Assembly: GCA_017550425.1 (NCBI GenBank)
Contig: JAFZPG010000038.1
Coordinates: 1 to 57,133 of the forward strand
DNA length: 57,133 nt
DNA from: Lachnospiraceae bacterium
GTDB taxonomy: Bacteria; Bacillota; Clostridia; Lachnospirales; Lachnospiraceae
Direction of reading: 5' to 3'
Shown here piece after piece: positions 1 through 9,140 of the stretch. Under the pieces are notes generated by a model, which saw only the letters and a program-made list of their open reading frames with translations, was not told the origin of the DNA and did not search any database. Positions within the stretch are counted from its first letter, which is position 1. Each line of letters starts with the position of its first letter. Made by a program: the position numbers and the translations under genes.

Positions 1-141
1 GCGATCAAAGGCCCGCAGGACGGCCATATCGGCTGCGATATGGGCGACGTCATGAACGTACTGGACGACATGGGTTACGGAGCCGAAGGTTATGCAAAAT
101 CCACCGGCGAAATGGTTCTGAAGACCGCCGGCGGAAAGTAA
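1..141 (+). CDS. C-terminal 46 residues of an unrecognised protein
   Basis: The first reading frame is open from base 1 to a TAA at 139-141, so the 5' end lies outside the window. The visible tail is rich in Gly, Asp and Met and ends in TAGGK. It holds no motif I can assign to a family. A strong hairpin follows 22 bases after the stop, which supports this being the true end of a gene. Function unknown. Confidence 0.6.
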   Translation, partial: AIKGPQDGHIGCDMGDVMNVLDDMGYGAEGYAKSTGEMVLKTAGGK

Positions 142-163
142 GAGATAAGTGAATATAACATAC

Positions 164-203
164 GGCGCCCGAGAGAGGAAACCTCTCTCGGGCGCCGCTT
201 TGT
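164..203. terminator. Bidirectional intrinsic terminator
   Basis: A perfect 15-bp GC-rich stem (164-178 with 182-196) closes a 3-base loop and is followed by a short T-rich tail. It lies between the convergent truncated gene and the GH127 gene and can serve both. Confidence 0.8.
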
Positions 204-216
204 ATAGGAATTGTAA

Positions 217-2112
217 TTACTCTTCGATCGGGAAGTATACCTGGTAGCGTTCGTAGCCGATCTGGTAGAGGGGCACGAAGCGGATGCCGGGATCCTGATG
301 TTTGGTCTTGAAGGTCATCTTCCACATGCCCCACTCGCGTTCGCAGTCGTGGACCAGCAGGGTCTCGGGCGCGGCGCCCTTCGTGTGGAGCAGGCGCTCG
401 GCATCACAGAGGCCGGCGAGAACGATGGGCCCGTAGGAAAATGCGACCATGTCATCAGCGCCGGGCAGGAACGACGCGCGGATACTCAGCGGAAGCTCGA
501 GGCGGACTTCGTCGCCGTTTGCCCATGTGCGGTCAATGCTTACAAACTGCCCGGGAATGAGGGCGGCATCGAGCGGAACTCCGTTGACGAGGATGCGAGC
601 AGCCCGGGAGTCAACGCGATCGATGGTGGGTTCGGCTTCACTGACCCACGCGGGAATGCGAAGTTTCAGGGTGAACGCGGCTTCCCCTTCGGTTTCGATC
701 CGGAAGCATTCCGCCAGGCAGTCGGGCTGATGAAGGTAGATGTGTGCCTCCTCGCGCACCGTCTGCGCAGAGGAATCGGTCGACGAGAAATGGTAGCTTC
801 CGTTCAAGGCATCACGCCACTGCCGGATCTTCAGCGAGCCCCCGTTCTCAAGTGTAAACGAAGCCTGAGAAGCGAAATACAGGCCGGTGTAGATGGTGTT
901 GCCATCCTGATAATACAGGAAACGGTTGTGCGCCGCATTGGCCTGGACCAGGGTGCCGTGGCAGCAGAAGAAATCCTGGGTCTTCGAGCCCCAGCCCTTG
1001 CGGCCGCCGCCGTAGAGCGGCAGGAAGTATGTGATCAGGCCCTCCTCGGGATACTCCGGCGTCTGCCCGTTCGAATGGCCGCCGCGGAAATGTCCCTGCG
1101 CCAGGATGCCGTTATAGAGGTTCTTTTCGATATAGTCGAGGTACTGCGCGTCGCCGGTGAGCTTAAACAGTCCGTCCGCCAGCCGCATCATGTTGTAGAC
1201 CGTGCAGTGCTCCTGGTTTTTCTCGCCCAGGCGCGGTGCCATGGATCGCATGGGCGTCCAGATCTCGCCGAGAGTCTGCCCGCCGGTCACGAAACTGCCG
1301 CGGTCGGTGACCGCGCACTTCCAGTACGCGAGGGCAATGTCGCGATAGCGCTCGATGCCTGTGGCCTCGTAGACACGCAGTGCGCCGATCGCCTCAGGGA
1401 TGGTCGTGTTGGCGTGCATGTTCGTCAGCACGTCGACGCCCGCGAGTAGCGGGTCGAACAGGCGGTGCCGGTCGTAGCGGTCGATCAGCGTCAGATACAT
1501 TTCGTCCTTCGTGAACTCATACAGGTCCGCCCAAATCTCCAGCATGCCGCCGGTCTCGAAATCCAGCAGGTCATCGAGCTGCTTGCGGCTCATATCATTT
1601 GTGAAGTCGTAGAACCACTTGGCAAATGCTTCAGCGACCTCCAGAGCCTGTGCATTGCCCGCGTAGCGGTACATATCCATCAGGCCCATAAAAAGCTTGT
1701 GTACGTTGTAATGCGGCGCCCAGACGGCCTTTCCGCGCGCAATCCAGTGGAAATACTTCTCCGGGATGGCTGCGACCCAGGAGCCGCCGTTTTCCGACTG
1801 GCAGTGTGCCAGTTCGCTCACAATGAAGTTTGCCTTCGCCAGAAGCTCCTCGTCGCCGCTCTCCGCATAATGGATCGCAGCTGCGCTCAGAAAATGCCCG
1901 AGGAAATGTCCGCGCAACTGGCAGGACGGATCCTCCCAGCCGCCGTGCGCCATGGCCTTGCTTCCGAAGTTCTGGTGCAGGCCGGCCTCCTGATAGTAGT
2001 TCTGCAGGAGGGCCGCGTCGGTCAGCTCCTTCAGATATTCGGTATTACATCTCTCTTTTGATAACAGCTCGCCGTCATACAGAACGACGTCTCTTCCGCT
2101 TAATTCTTTCAT
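217..2112 (-). CDS. GH127 family glycosidase (beta-L-arabinofuranosidase-like, DUF1680)
   Basis: A 631-residue protein of the GH127 (former DUF1680) family, whose characterised members such as Bifidobacterium HypBA1 release beta-L-arabinofuranose from plant glycans. The family uses a zinc site of one Glu and three Cys, one Cys being the nucleophile. The same set is visible here: E301-H-C303 followed by the pair C383-C384. No signal peptide is seen, so the enzyme is probably cytoplasmic and acts on imported oligosaccharides. GGAGG stands just upstream of the ATG. The gene diverges from an AraC-type regulator 139 bases away, which probably controls it. The exact substrate cannot be read from sequence. 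Confidence 0.88.
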   Translation of the reverse strand: MKELSGRDVVLYDGELLSKERCNTEYLKELTDAALLQNYYQEAGLHQNFGSKAMAHGGWEDPSCQLRGHFLGHFLSAAAIHYAESGDEELLAKANFIVSELAHCQSENGGSWVAAIPEKYFHWIARGKAVWAPHYNVHKLFMGLMDMYRYAGNAQALEVAEAFAKWFYDFTNDMSRKQLDDLLDFETGGMLEIWADLYEFTKDEMYLTLIDRYDRHRLFDPLLAGVDVLTNMHANTTIPEAIGALRVYEATGIERYRDIALAYWKCAVTDRGSFVTGGQTLGEIWTPMRSMAPRLGEKNQEHCTVYNMMRLADGLFKLTGDAQYLDYIEKNLYNGILAQGHFRGGHSNGQTPEYPEEGLITYFLPLYGGGRKGWGSKTQDFFCCHGTLVQANAAHNRFLYYQDGNTIYTGLYFASQASFTLENGGSLKIRQWRDALNGSYHFSSTDSSAQTVREEAHIYLHQPDCLAECFRIETEGEAAFTLKLRIPAWVSEAEPTIDRVDSRAARILVNGVPLDAALIPGQFVSIDRTWANGDEVRLELPLSIRASFLPGADDMVAFSYGPIVLAGLCDAERLLHTKGAAPETLLVHDCEREWGMWKMTFKTKHQDPGIRFVPLYQIGYERYQVYFPIEE

Positions 2113-2146
2113 GGAAAACCCTCCTTAAGAAGATCGCAGATCACGG

Positions 2147-2175
2147 TTGCAATCTGCCCTTACCTATAGTATAAT
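2147..2175 (+). promoter_or_regulatory. Promoter of the AraC-type regulator
   Basis: TTGCAA at 2147-2152, a 17-base spacer and a consensus TATAAT at 2170-2175, about 75 bases ahead of the regulator's start. It lies in the divergent region shared with the GH127 gene, so an operator here could control both. Confidence 0.65.
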
Positions 2176-2251
2176 CGGAAATATAGAAACATAAATGCAA
2201 GATATGCCGAAATACCTATAAAATATTCCGATTTGAGAGGAGGAATGAAAG

Positions 2252-3133
2252 ATGATGGATGCCCGCGTGCATTTGCCGCTGGATACACTGCCGCTGGTCA
2301 GCCTGAGCGACGACCTGTGGACCGAAGAAGGTTTCGTTCACCCGGACCGCGTTATGGACGTGAACGTGTTGCTCTATGTCCGAAAGGGCGAGTTTGAGAT
2401 CTATGAAGAGGGCGAATGTTATCGCGTGCCGGAGGGTTCCGTTTTCTTCCTGAAGCAGGGACTTCACCACTGGGGGCGGAAAATATGCCCGCGGGGGACC
2501 CGCTGGTTCTTCGTGCATTTTTCGCTGCCGCAGGGGGAGGAGCTTCGCGAGGAAGCCCGAAACGCCGAGGATTTTGCCTACACCGAGGGTGCCGATCCGA
2601 CGGCCGAAGCGCCGGCGAAGAAATACATTTGTCTGCCGAAACTGGTGAAATTGCCGCCGAAGGGTATGATCGTGTCACGTTTTGAGTCCCTTCTGGCCAT
2701 GTACCGGAGCAACGATCCGCAGGAGCGGGCATATATGAATGCCTTTCTTTACCGCCTGCTACTCGATATCCATTATGAGGCGGAGGATGCGCGGCCGGTG
2801 ACTTCGCATGCCCTCCGGATACGCCAGCTGAAGCATCTGCTGGAGGCTCTGGCGCAGTCGCCTTTTTCCGCGCGGGTCATCGAAGAGCGCATGGGACTTT
2901 CGTATAAACACCTGTCCGCCTGTTTCAAAGAGGAGACCGGGATGACGCTGCAGGAATACCACACGCAGGTCCGCATGGAGCAGGCTGCCCGGTTGCTGCG
3001 ATCGGGAGATCTGGCCGTCCGCGAGGTGAGCGAGCGCCTCGGATTTACCGAGCCATTCTACTTTACGACCGTCTTCAAAAAGCATATGGGATGTCCGCCC
3101 GGCGAATACCGGAAGGGAGCCGTGCGGATCTGA
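2252..3133 (+). CDS. AraC family transcriptional regulator
   Basis: A 293-residue regulator. Residues about 35-95 look like the cupin sugar-sensing domain, with short beta strands and an HH pair at 72-73. Residues about 190-290 carry two helix-turn-helix units; the second, about 257-288, has the typical LGF..P.YF...FK..MG..P..YR pattern. GAGGAGG precedes the start; ATG 2252 is taken, though ATG 2255 is equally possible. Divergent placement next to the GH127 glycosidase suggests it activates that gene in response to a plant sugar. The inducer is not evident. Confidence 0.88.
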   Translation: MMDARVHLPLDTLPLVSLSDDLWTEEGFVHPDRVMDVNVLLYVRKGEFEIYEEGECYRVPEGSVFFLKQGLHHWGRKICPRGTRWFFVHFSLPQGEELREEARNAEDFAYTEGADPTAEAPAKKYICLPKLVKLPPKGMIVSRFESLLAMYRSNDPQERAYMNAFLYRLLLDIHYEAEDARPVTSHALRIRQLKHLLEALAQSPFSARVIEERMGLSYKHLSACFKEETGMTLQEYHTQVRMEQAARLLRSGDLAVREVSERLGFTEPFYFTTVFKKHMGCPPGEYRKGAVRI

Positions 3134-3140
3134 GCCGCTT

Positions 3141-3180
3141 CGTAAGTACGATCGTAAGAAGACCGTAAGAAATACGAATA
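3141..3180. promoter_or_regulatory. Direct-repeat block CGTAAG (possible response-regulator site)
   Basis: CGTAAG occurs at 3141, 3153 and 3164, with the variant CGAATA at 3175, so the steps are 12, 11 and 11 bases. Hexamers repeated every helical turn are typical of OmpR-family binding sites. The block lies between araC and the zinc-ribbon membrane gene. A similar TTACR series stands at 28650-28686, in opposite orientation, ahead of another zinc-ribbon membrane gene. Confidence 0.4.
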
Positions 3181-3221
3181 TAAACCTGTAAAAAAATCCA
3201 AAAGAATTAAGAACTGAAATA

Positions 3222-3250
3222 TTACATTTGCCTCGTTCTATTGATATAAT
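3222..3250 (+). promoter_or_regulatory. Promoter of the zinc-ribbon membrane gene pair
   Basis: TTACAT at 3222-3227, a 17-base spacer and TATAAT at 3245-3250, about 40 bases ahead of the first gene's start. Confidence 0.65.
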
Positions 3251-3288
3251 AGAGGGAAAGGAAATAAGAAAATAAGGAGGAAACATCT

Positions 3289-4080
3289 ATGCGTTGCAAA
3301 TCATGTGGGGCTGAGATCCCCGAGGGAATGAGTGTATGTCTCGAGTGTGGAGCAATCCCGGACAATACCATTTTTTCGCAGGAAACAGGTACTGAGTGGA
3401 AAGATAAACAGCAGACCCCTACGAATGTGGTCACACATGGATGGAAGAAGCCTTTCGGTGCGAACCCTCTCGTCTGGTTTGCCCGTTTTCAGGGACTTCA
3501 GCTGATCATATATGTATTCCAATTTGTTATTGCACTCATGTTGTTTTACTATTTGAATCATCTGGAGCGTCTGTTTACAAAGTCCGGCGCGAATTTTTAT
3601 GATTTTCTCGAGAAGTCCGCTAATACGATCAAGTGGGTAGAGATCGTCATTATGGTCTTGAGTCTGGTGGCTCTCTTCGCAATGAGTAGTTACGGGGAAG
3701 GATTTTTGCACGCAGGTTTGATCGCCACGGTCCTCGTGGTCGAACAATTCCTCACGAATGATATGACCAATGTATACTATCGGCTGCTCGCAGAGGGTGC
3801 TGCTTTGATTCTCGAGATTCTGTATGCAGTAGTGCTCTTCAAGCAGTTGAGCAGTTTTACCAGACCCTTGAACCGTGATATTTCCGAGCGTTGGGATCGC
3901 CTGCTGACGTTGTGGATCTATGCTTATCTTGCAGCGGGCGCTTTAGGAGTTTATATGGCTCTTGCCGTTAAAACCATCAAGGGGATGGAGCTATGCATTG
4001 CGGCCGCATATCTGCTGGTATTTGCCATTGGATTGCCCGTTTATATGCATCTGAAAAGAACGAGCGAACTGATACGATAA
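3289..4080 (+). CDS. Zinc-ribbon six-helix membrane protein, first paralogue
   Basis: A 263-residue protein. It opens with a zinc ribbon, C3-x2-C6 and C17-x2-C20, followed by a linker of about 45 polar residues. About six hydrophobic helices follow, near 69-89, 115-135, 141-157, 166-187, 204-226 and 234-254. The ribbon should face the cytoplasm. AGGAGG precedes the ATG. The next gene, 18 bases downstream, has Cys at identical positions and the same layout, so the pair arose by duplication and is probably one transcript. I do not recognise a named family beyond the generic zinc-ribbon domain. Function unknown. Confidence 0.75.
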   Translation: MRCKSCGAEIPEGMSVCLECGAIPDNTIFSQETGTEWKDKQQTPTNVVTHGWKKPFGANPLVWFARFQGLQLIIYVFQFVIALMLFYYLNHLERLFTKSGANFYDFLEKSANTIKWVEIVIMVLSLVALFAMSSYGEGFLHAGLIATVLVVEQFLTNDMTNVYYRLLAEGAALILEILYAVVLFKQLSSFTRPLNRDISERWDRLLTLWIYAYLAAGALGVYMALAVKTIKGMELCIAAAYLLVFAIGLPVYMHLKRTSELIR

Positions 4081-4098
4081 CTGAAGGAGGAATGTAAA

Positions 4099-4899
4099 AT
4101 GTTTTGCAATTCATGTGGTGAGGAATTACCGGAGGGCATGACGATCTGTCCGGTTTGCGGAGCGGAGGTCGAGGAGACCGAAGAAGAGGATATTATGGAT
4201 GAGGAACAGTGGGAGGAAAGAGTCCGCTATCTGAAGGGCGCTACAGGGATACTTCAAAAGAATCTGCTACTCCAAAAGATATTTCTGTGGATACAGATCG
4301 GAGTATTAGGGATCGACATTATCCGAACGCTCGGGTTGAGTTCATATTTGAAGAACTCGGGATCGAGGTCGGCTAGGTTTGTTAATTCTTTGTTTGAAAA
4401 ATCCGAGTATATTCTGGGATTTGCCCGACTGGCATGTCTGATTCTGATCCTCCTCGAACTCGTATATTATGTAGAACTGAAACAGTTTGAAAGAGGCTTT
4501 TGGCAGGTCGCGATCAGTTGTATTGTTATGGTAACATTATATAACATGGCGGAATTTAAAACCCTGATCGGAGGAAAAACAGGTGAGATCGAATATCTGC
4601 TCCAAAACATTGCGGGTACGGTGGCTTATGTCTGGTTTTTGCACAAAGTGATGGCGGAGCTGACGGAGCCGGTCGATGTAAAAACGTCCGTTCGTTGGAA
4701 CTATCTGTTTCCGGCTTATGCCGCACTGTCAGCGATAGCAGCGATTTTGATCATCGTTTTTAAAATAACCAGTGAAAACTGGTTGATCCAATCTATGGGA
4801 GACGCCTGGATCACCTGTTCTCTTTCATTGATCCTGCAGATCATGTTGTTCCTGTTGCTTAAAGACACCGTCAAAAACTTCAAAGAGATCGAAGTATAA
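4099..4899 (+). CDS. Zinc-ribbon six-helix membrane protein, second paralogue
   Basis: A 266-residue protein with ribbon cysteines C3, C6, C17 and C20, the same positions as in the upstream neighbour. An acidic, probably helical linker (about 24-45) follows, then about six membrane helices near 60-80, 105-125, 133-150, 165-183, 203-222 and 236-254. GAAGGAGG precedes the start. Apart from the ribbon, the residue-level likeness to the neighbour is low, so the duplication is old. The gene ends just before a strong terminator. Function unknown; the two may form a heteromer. Confidence 0.75.
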   Translation: MFCNSCGEELPEGMTICPVCGAEVEETEEEDIMDEEQWEERVRYLKGATGILQKNLLLQKIFLWIQIGVLGIDIIRTLGLSSYLKNSGSRSARFVNSLFEKSEYILGFARLACLILILLELVYYVELKQFERGFWQVAISCIVMVTLYNMAEFKTLIGGKTGEIEYLLQNIAGTVAYVWFLHKVMAELTEPVDVKTSVRWNYLFPAYAALSAIAAILIIVFKITSENWLIQSMGDAWITCSLSLILQIMLFLLLKDTVKNFKEIEV

Positions 4900-4900
4900 A

Positions 4901-4942
4901 CACACAGACCCGGCGGGGAAACCCGCCGGGCCTGTGTGTTTA
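4901..4942. terminator. Bidirectional intrinsic terminator
   Basis: A long GC-rich stem (about 18 bp with one mismatch, AAA loop at 4919-4921) ends in GTGTTTAT. It separates the convergent zinc-ribbon and phosphoketolase genes and can serve both. Confidence 0.85.
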
Positions 4943-4967
4943 TATGGTTTTATTGAGTTCGATCTTA

Positions 4968-7358
4968 TCAGGATCTCTTCCACTTCCAGTTTGCAACTTC
5001 CGGCAGATCCAGACCAACTTCGTGGATGTACTGCTTGTGCTCAACGAGCTTATCGCTCATCTTCTGGTAGAGGTAAGCGCCGCGGTTTCCGAGCTGAGGC
5101 AGGAACTTGATCGCATCCATTACCAGGTGGAAACGGTCGATATCGTTCTGTACGCGAACATCGAAAGGAGTCGTGATGGTACCTTCCTCTTTGTAGCCGC
5201 GTACGTGCATCAGACGGTTGTTGTGACGACGATAGGTAAGCTCATGGATGAGAGAAGCATATCCATGGAAGTTGAAGAGTACGGGCTTATTCTGTGTGAA
5301 GAGAATGTCGTACTCGGCGTCGGTCAGGCCGTGCGGGTGCTCGGTGTTCGGCTGAAGCTTAAACAGGTCGACAACGTTGATGAAGCGGATCTTAACTTCC
5401 GGCAGCTCCTCGTTGAGGATCGATACTGCGGCCAATGCTTCGAGGGTCGGGGTCTCACCTGCGCAGGCAAATACGATATCGGGTTCCTGACCCTGATCGT
5501 TGGATGCCCAATCCCAGATGCTGATACCCTGTGTGCAGTGCTTTACTGCCTCAGGCATGGTCAACCACTGCGGACGCGGATGCTTAGAAGCAACGATGAC
5601 GTTCACGTAGTTACGGCTGCGGATACAGTGATCGAAGCAGGAGAGCAGGCAGTTCGAATCCGGCGGCAGATACAGGCGGACTACGTCTGCCTTCTTATTT
5701 GCGATGTGATCCATGAAGCCCGGATCCTGGTGGGTAAATCCGTTGTGGTCCTGCTGCCATACGGTAGATGCCATGATCAGGTTGAGGGAAGCGATCTCCT
5801 CTCTCCAAGGAAGCTGGTTGCAGACCTTCATCCACTTAGCGTGCTGAGCAGCCATGGAGTCGATGATACGGGCAAATGCTTCGTAGGTTGCGAAGAAACC
5901 GTGACGTCCGGTGAGCAGGTAGCCTTCCAGCCAGCCTTCGCACATATGCTCGGAAAGCATGGAGTCCATTACACGGCCGTCTACAGCCAGATGGTCATCA
6001 TTGTCATAGATCTCGGAGTTCCAATCGCGGTTCTCGGTCTCGAAAACGGCGTTCAAACGGTTAGAGTTTGTTTCGTCCGGTCCGAAGATACGGAAGTTCT
6101 TGCTGGCTGCATTGAGTTTGAAGATGTCGCGAACGAATTTGCCGAGTTCGATCATATCCTGACCATCCTCAGCGCCGTGAGCCTTAACCTCGACTGCATA
6201 GTCGCGGAAATCCGGCAGACGCAGGTCACGCAGAAGCTTACCGCCGTTTGCGTGAGGGTTAGCGCCGATGCGGGCATCGCCGACAGGAGCGAGAGCCTTC
6301 AGCTCGGGGATCAGGGCACCCTTCTCGTCGAAGAGTTCCTCTGCATGGTAGCTAGCCAGCCAATCCTTCAGGATCTGGAGGTGCTCCTCCGGCTTCTCGA
6401 AGCTGATCGGAACCTGGTGAGCCAGGAAGTAGCCTTCGATGGGCTTACCGTCAACTACCTTCGGGCCTGTCCAGCCCTTCGGTGTGCGAAGTACGATCAT
6501 GGGCCAGATCGGACGTGTGGGATCGTTGTTCTCACGAGCGTTCTTCTGGATCGCCTTGATCTCTTCGATAACAGTATTGAGGGTCTCAGCCATCTTCTTA
6601 TGCATGGTCATCGGATCGTCGCCTTCTACGAAGTAAGGCTTCCAGCCGGTACCCTTGAAGAAGCACTCGATCTCCTCGTGGGTCATACGAGCGAAGATGG
6701 TCGGGTTAGCGATCTTGTAACCGTTCAGATGAAGGATCGGAAGGACCGCACCGTCATTGATCGGGTTCAGGAATTTATTGGACTGCCAGGAGGTTGCAAG
6801 AGGTCCGGTCTCGGCCTCACCGTCGCCGACAGTAACGGCAGCGATCAGATCCGGGTTATCGAATACGGCACCGAATGCATGTGCGATACCATATCCGAGC
6901 TCGCCGCCCTCGTTGATGGAACCGGGAGTCTCGGGAGCACAGTGGCTCGGCATGCCGCCCGGGAAAGAGAAGCGTTTGAACATTTTTGCCATACCTGCTT
7001 CATCTTCGCTGATATCCGGGTAGATCTCGCTGTAGCTGCCTTCCAGATAGCTGTTGGCGATGAAGAAGTTTCCGCCGTGTCCGGGACCGGACAGAAGGAT
7101 CAGATCCAGATCGTAACGCTTGATAACACGGTTCAGATGAACGTATACGAAGTTCTGGCCGGGAACGGTTCCCCAGTGACCTACGATCTTCTTCTTGATG
7201 CTGTCCAGAGTTAGCGGTTTACGGAGCAGCGGATTATCCAGCAGATACAACTGTCCTGCGGCAAGATAGTTCGTTGCGCGCCAGTAGGCGTCCATTTTCC
7301 GAAGATAATCTTCGGTAAGTTCGCCCTTTTCTACACAATAATTATTATTATCCTGCAT
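4968..7358 (-). CDS. xfp: Xylulose-5-phosphate/fructose-6-phosphate phosphoketolase
   Basis: A 796-residue thiamine-diphosphate enzyme of the usual length for the family. It cleaves xylulose-5-phosphate (often also fructose-6-phosphate) with phosphate to acetyl-phosphate plus an aldose phosphate. Visible family motifs are GHWGTVPGQ (60-68, with conserved H61), GPGHG (91-95) and the cofactor-binding [11 protein letters not shown] (178-188). AGGAGG stands ahead of ATG 7358. It has its own promoter and terminator, so it is a single-gene unit. It gives the cell a phosphoketolase route to acetyl-phosphate; pgi, which makes fructose-6-phosphate, lies further along the window. A 75-bp repeat array lies directly upstream. 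Confidence 0.96.
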   Translation of the reverse strand: MQDNNNYCVEKGELTEDYLRKMDAYWRATNYLAAGQLYLLDNPLLRKPLTLDSIKKKIVGHWGTVPGQNFVYVHLNRVIKRYDLDLILLSGPGHGGNFFIANSYLEGSYSEIYPDISEDEAGMAKMFKRFSFPGGMPSHCAPETPGSINEGGELGYGIAHAFGAVFDNPDLIAAVTVGDGEAETGPLATSWQSNKFLNPINDGAVLPILHLNGYKIANPTIFARMTHEEIECFFKGTGWKPYFVEGDDPMTMHKKMAETLNTVIEEIKAIQKNARENNDPTRPIWPMIVLRTPKGWTGPKVVDGKPIEGYFLAHQVPISFEKPEEHLQILKDWLASYHAEELFDEKGALIPELKALAPVGDARIGANPHANGGKLLRDLRLPDFRDYAVEVKAHGAEDGQDMIELGKFVRDIFKLNAASKNFRIFGPDETNSNRLNAVFETENRDWNSEIYDNDDHLAVDGRVMDSMLSEHMCEGWLEGYLLTGRHGFFATYEAFARIIDSMAAQHAKWMKVCNQLPWREEIASLNLIMASTVWQQDHNGFTHQDPGFMDHIANKKADVVRLYLPPDSNCLLSCFDHCIRSRNYVNVIVASKHPRPQWLTMPEAVKHCTQGISIWDWASNDQGQEPDIVFACAGETPTLEALAAVSILNEELPEVKIRFINVVDLFKLQPNTEHPHGLTDAEYDILFTQNKPVLFNFHGYASLIHELTYRRHNNRLMHVRGYKEEGTITTPFDVRVQNDIDRFHLVMDAIKFLPQLGNRGAYLYQKMSDKLVEHKQYIHEVGLDLPEVANWKWKRS

Positions 7359-7421
7359 AAGGCCTCCTAAAATGATTTATGCTTGAAATGTATTGCTACG
7401 AGGGGGTTTTTCCCCGCGCAT

Positions 7422-7450
7422 ATCTTAGCAAAGAACGCCTGCGATGTCAA
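7422..7450 (-). promoter_or_regulatory. Promoter of xfp
   Basis: On the minus strand, TTGACA (7445-7450), a 17-base spacer and TAAGAT (7422-7427). The leader is about 60 bases and holds a short GGGG-AAAAA-CCCC hairpin. The promoter lies about 165 bases from the nearest unit of the 75-bp array. Confidence 0.65.
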
Positions 7451-7615
7451 CGAAAAAAGAAAGTTTCGACATTAAAAACAGGCGGTTTTTATTTTTTGCA
7501 AGCATGTGTGCTTCTTGCAATCAAAAACCCGGTTGAATTGTCGTAATTCGTACTGCAAAACGCACAATTCCGCGCGCCCCGTCGCCTTGTCGCTGTCGTT
7601 CGGCGGCCGATCTAA

Positions 7616-8265
7616 AAGTTTTATACCTAAGGGGGTGGAAAAGCATCATTTTAGGCACAAATCGAAGTATGGCGGGAGAGCCCTCGGGAAACTTTTATGC
7701 CTAAAAGAAGGTGAAAGTTTCATCTTAGGCATAGAGGCGAAGTTTGATGGGAGGGCATGCGGAAGCATTTTTTGTCTAAAAGCAGGCGAAAGCTTCATCT
7801 TAGGCATAGAGGCGAAGTTTGACGGGAGAGCACCCGGAAGCTTTTTATGCCTAAAAGCAGGCGAAAGCTTCATCTTAGGCACAGAAGCGAAGTTTGACGG
7901 GAGAGTGCGCGGAAGCCTTTTATGCCTAAAGGCAGGCGAAAGCTTCATCTTAGGCATAGGGGCGAAGTTTGGCGGGAGGGCACGCGGGAACATTTCATGA
8001 CTAAATGCAGGAGAAAACTTCCTCTTAGGCATAGAGGCGAAGTATAGCGGGAGGGCATGCTGAAGTCTTTTATGCCTAAAGGCATGCAAAAGTATCCGTT
8101 TAGGCATAGAGGCGAAGTTTGGTTGGAGAGCATGCGGAAACCTTTTATGCCTAAGACCAGGGGAAGACTTCATCTTAGGCATAGAGGCGAAGTTTGACGG
8201 GAGGGTACGCGGAAGAATTTCATGCCTAAGAGCGCGCAAAAGCTTTGTTTTAGGTACAAAATCAG
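7616..8265. repeat. Array 1: nine 75-bp tandem units with GCCTAA/TTAGGC arms
   Basis: The left arm GCCTAA (or a one-base variant) occurs at 7625, 7699, 7774, 7849, 7924, 7999, 8074, 8149 and 8224. The right arm TTAGGC follows at 7651, 7725, 7800, 7875, 7950, 8025, 8100, 8175 and 8250. Steps are 74 once and then 75 seven times. Each arm pair frames 32 bases and extends to ATGCCTAA/TTAGGCAT. The linker, with GCGAAGTTTGACGGGAGAG, is also conserved. Because 75 is 25 codons, long frames stay open on both strands. Those frames lack a convincing ribosome-binding site, so I read the block as non-coding. It fills most of the gap between xfp and the PHP gene. Confidence 0.9.
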
Positions 8266-8372
8266 GTTTAGCACTGCGTTGCATGGTTTACATCCGGTGT
8301 ATGGTTTGGTAGAATTGTAGGTGAGGCCGCCACGGCGGCTTACGGGGTTTACGAAACAGAAAGGCAACAACC

Positions 8373-9131
8373 ATGACAGCAAATTATCACAGTCACACGA
8401 CCCGCTGCCACCATGCGACGGGCACACAAAGAGAATATGTAGAAAAGGCGATCGAGTCCGGCTTCCGCGTGTTCGGATTTTCCGATCACACACCCTATCC
8501 GTACAACAACGGCTTCGTTTCGCCGATCCGGATGCTGCCGAACGAACTCGAGGATTACGTGAAGGAAACGCTGGATCTGAAGGAAGAGTATAAGAAGGAC
8601 ATCGACATCAAGCTCGGACTGGAGGTCGAATACTACCCGAAGCATTTTGAGGATTTGATGCGGCTGTGCGAGCCGTACCCGATCGAGTACTTCCTGCTGG
8701 CGCAGCATCACACGGAAAATGAATATGACGGCACCTATGTCGGTTTTCCGACGCAGGACGAGCGGGTGCTGGAGCGATACTGCAGCCAGATCGTCGAAGC
8801 ATTGGCCGTAGGAAAGTTTTTGTACCTCGCGCATCCGGACCTCGTGAATTTTAAGGGCGAGGATGCCGTCTACGAGCGCCATATCCGCGCTTTGTGTAAG
8901 AAGGTGAAGGAATATAACCTGCCGATCGAGATCAATTTCCTGGGCATCTGGGACGGGCGGAACTACCCGGACCGCCGCTTCTGGAAGATCGCCGGCGAGG
9001 AGCAGATGGATGTGATCTTCGGGGCCGATGCGCACCATGTGAGCAAGATCCGGTTGCCGGAGTGCGAGAATGTCGCGATGCAGATCGTAGAGGAGAACGG
9101 ACTGCACCTGTTGACGGAGTTGGACGTATAA
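8373..9131 (+). CDS. PHP-domain phosphatase, histidinol-phosphatase-like
   Basis: A 252-residue PHP-fold metal-dependent phosphatase. Metal ligands appear in order: H6 and H8 in YHSHTT, D38-H39 in FSDHTP, the Glu of LGLEVEYYP, AQHHTE, LAHPDL and the C-terminal GADAHH. The closest known role is histidinol-phosphatase of the HisK type (histidine biosynthesis). No other his gene is nearby, so the substrate is an inference and another phosphate ester is possible. The ribosome-binding site (AGAAAGG) is weak. The gene is followed 9 bases later by thiN. Confidence 0.8.
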   Translation: MTANYHSHTTRCHHATGTQREYVEKAIESGFRVFGFSDHTPYPYNNGFVSPIRMLPNELEDYVKETLDLKEEYKKDIDIKLGLEVEYYPKHFEDLMRLCEPYPIEYFLLAQHHTENEYDGTYVGFPTQDERVLERYCSQIVEALAVGKFLYLAHPDLVNFKGEDAVYERHIRALCKKVKEYNLPIEINFLGIWDGRNYPDRRFWKIAGEEQMDVIFGADAHHVSKIRLPECENVAMQIVEENGLHLLTELDV

Positions 9132-9140
9132 GGAGACGAA

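Noticed and set aside
4944..7214. A 756-codon frame opposite xfp
   Set aside because: It mirrors the phosphoketolase codons and has no family signal. The minus-strand gene has a promoter, ribosome-binding site and full motifs.
7506..8284. Proteins of 164 (plus) and 212 (minus) residues across the 75-bp array
   Set aside because: Both frames stay open only because the period is a multiple of three. Neither has a good ribosome-binding site, and the products are low-complexity repeats rich in Lys/Arg or Gly.
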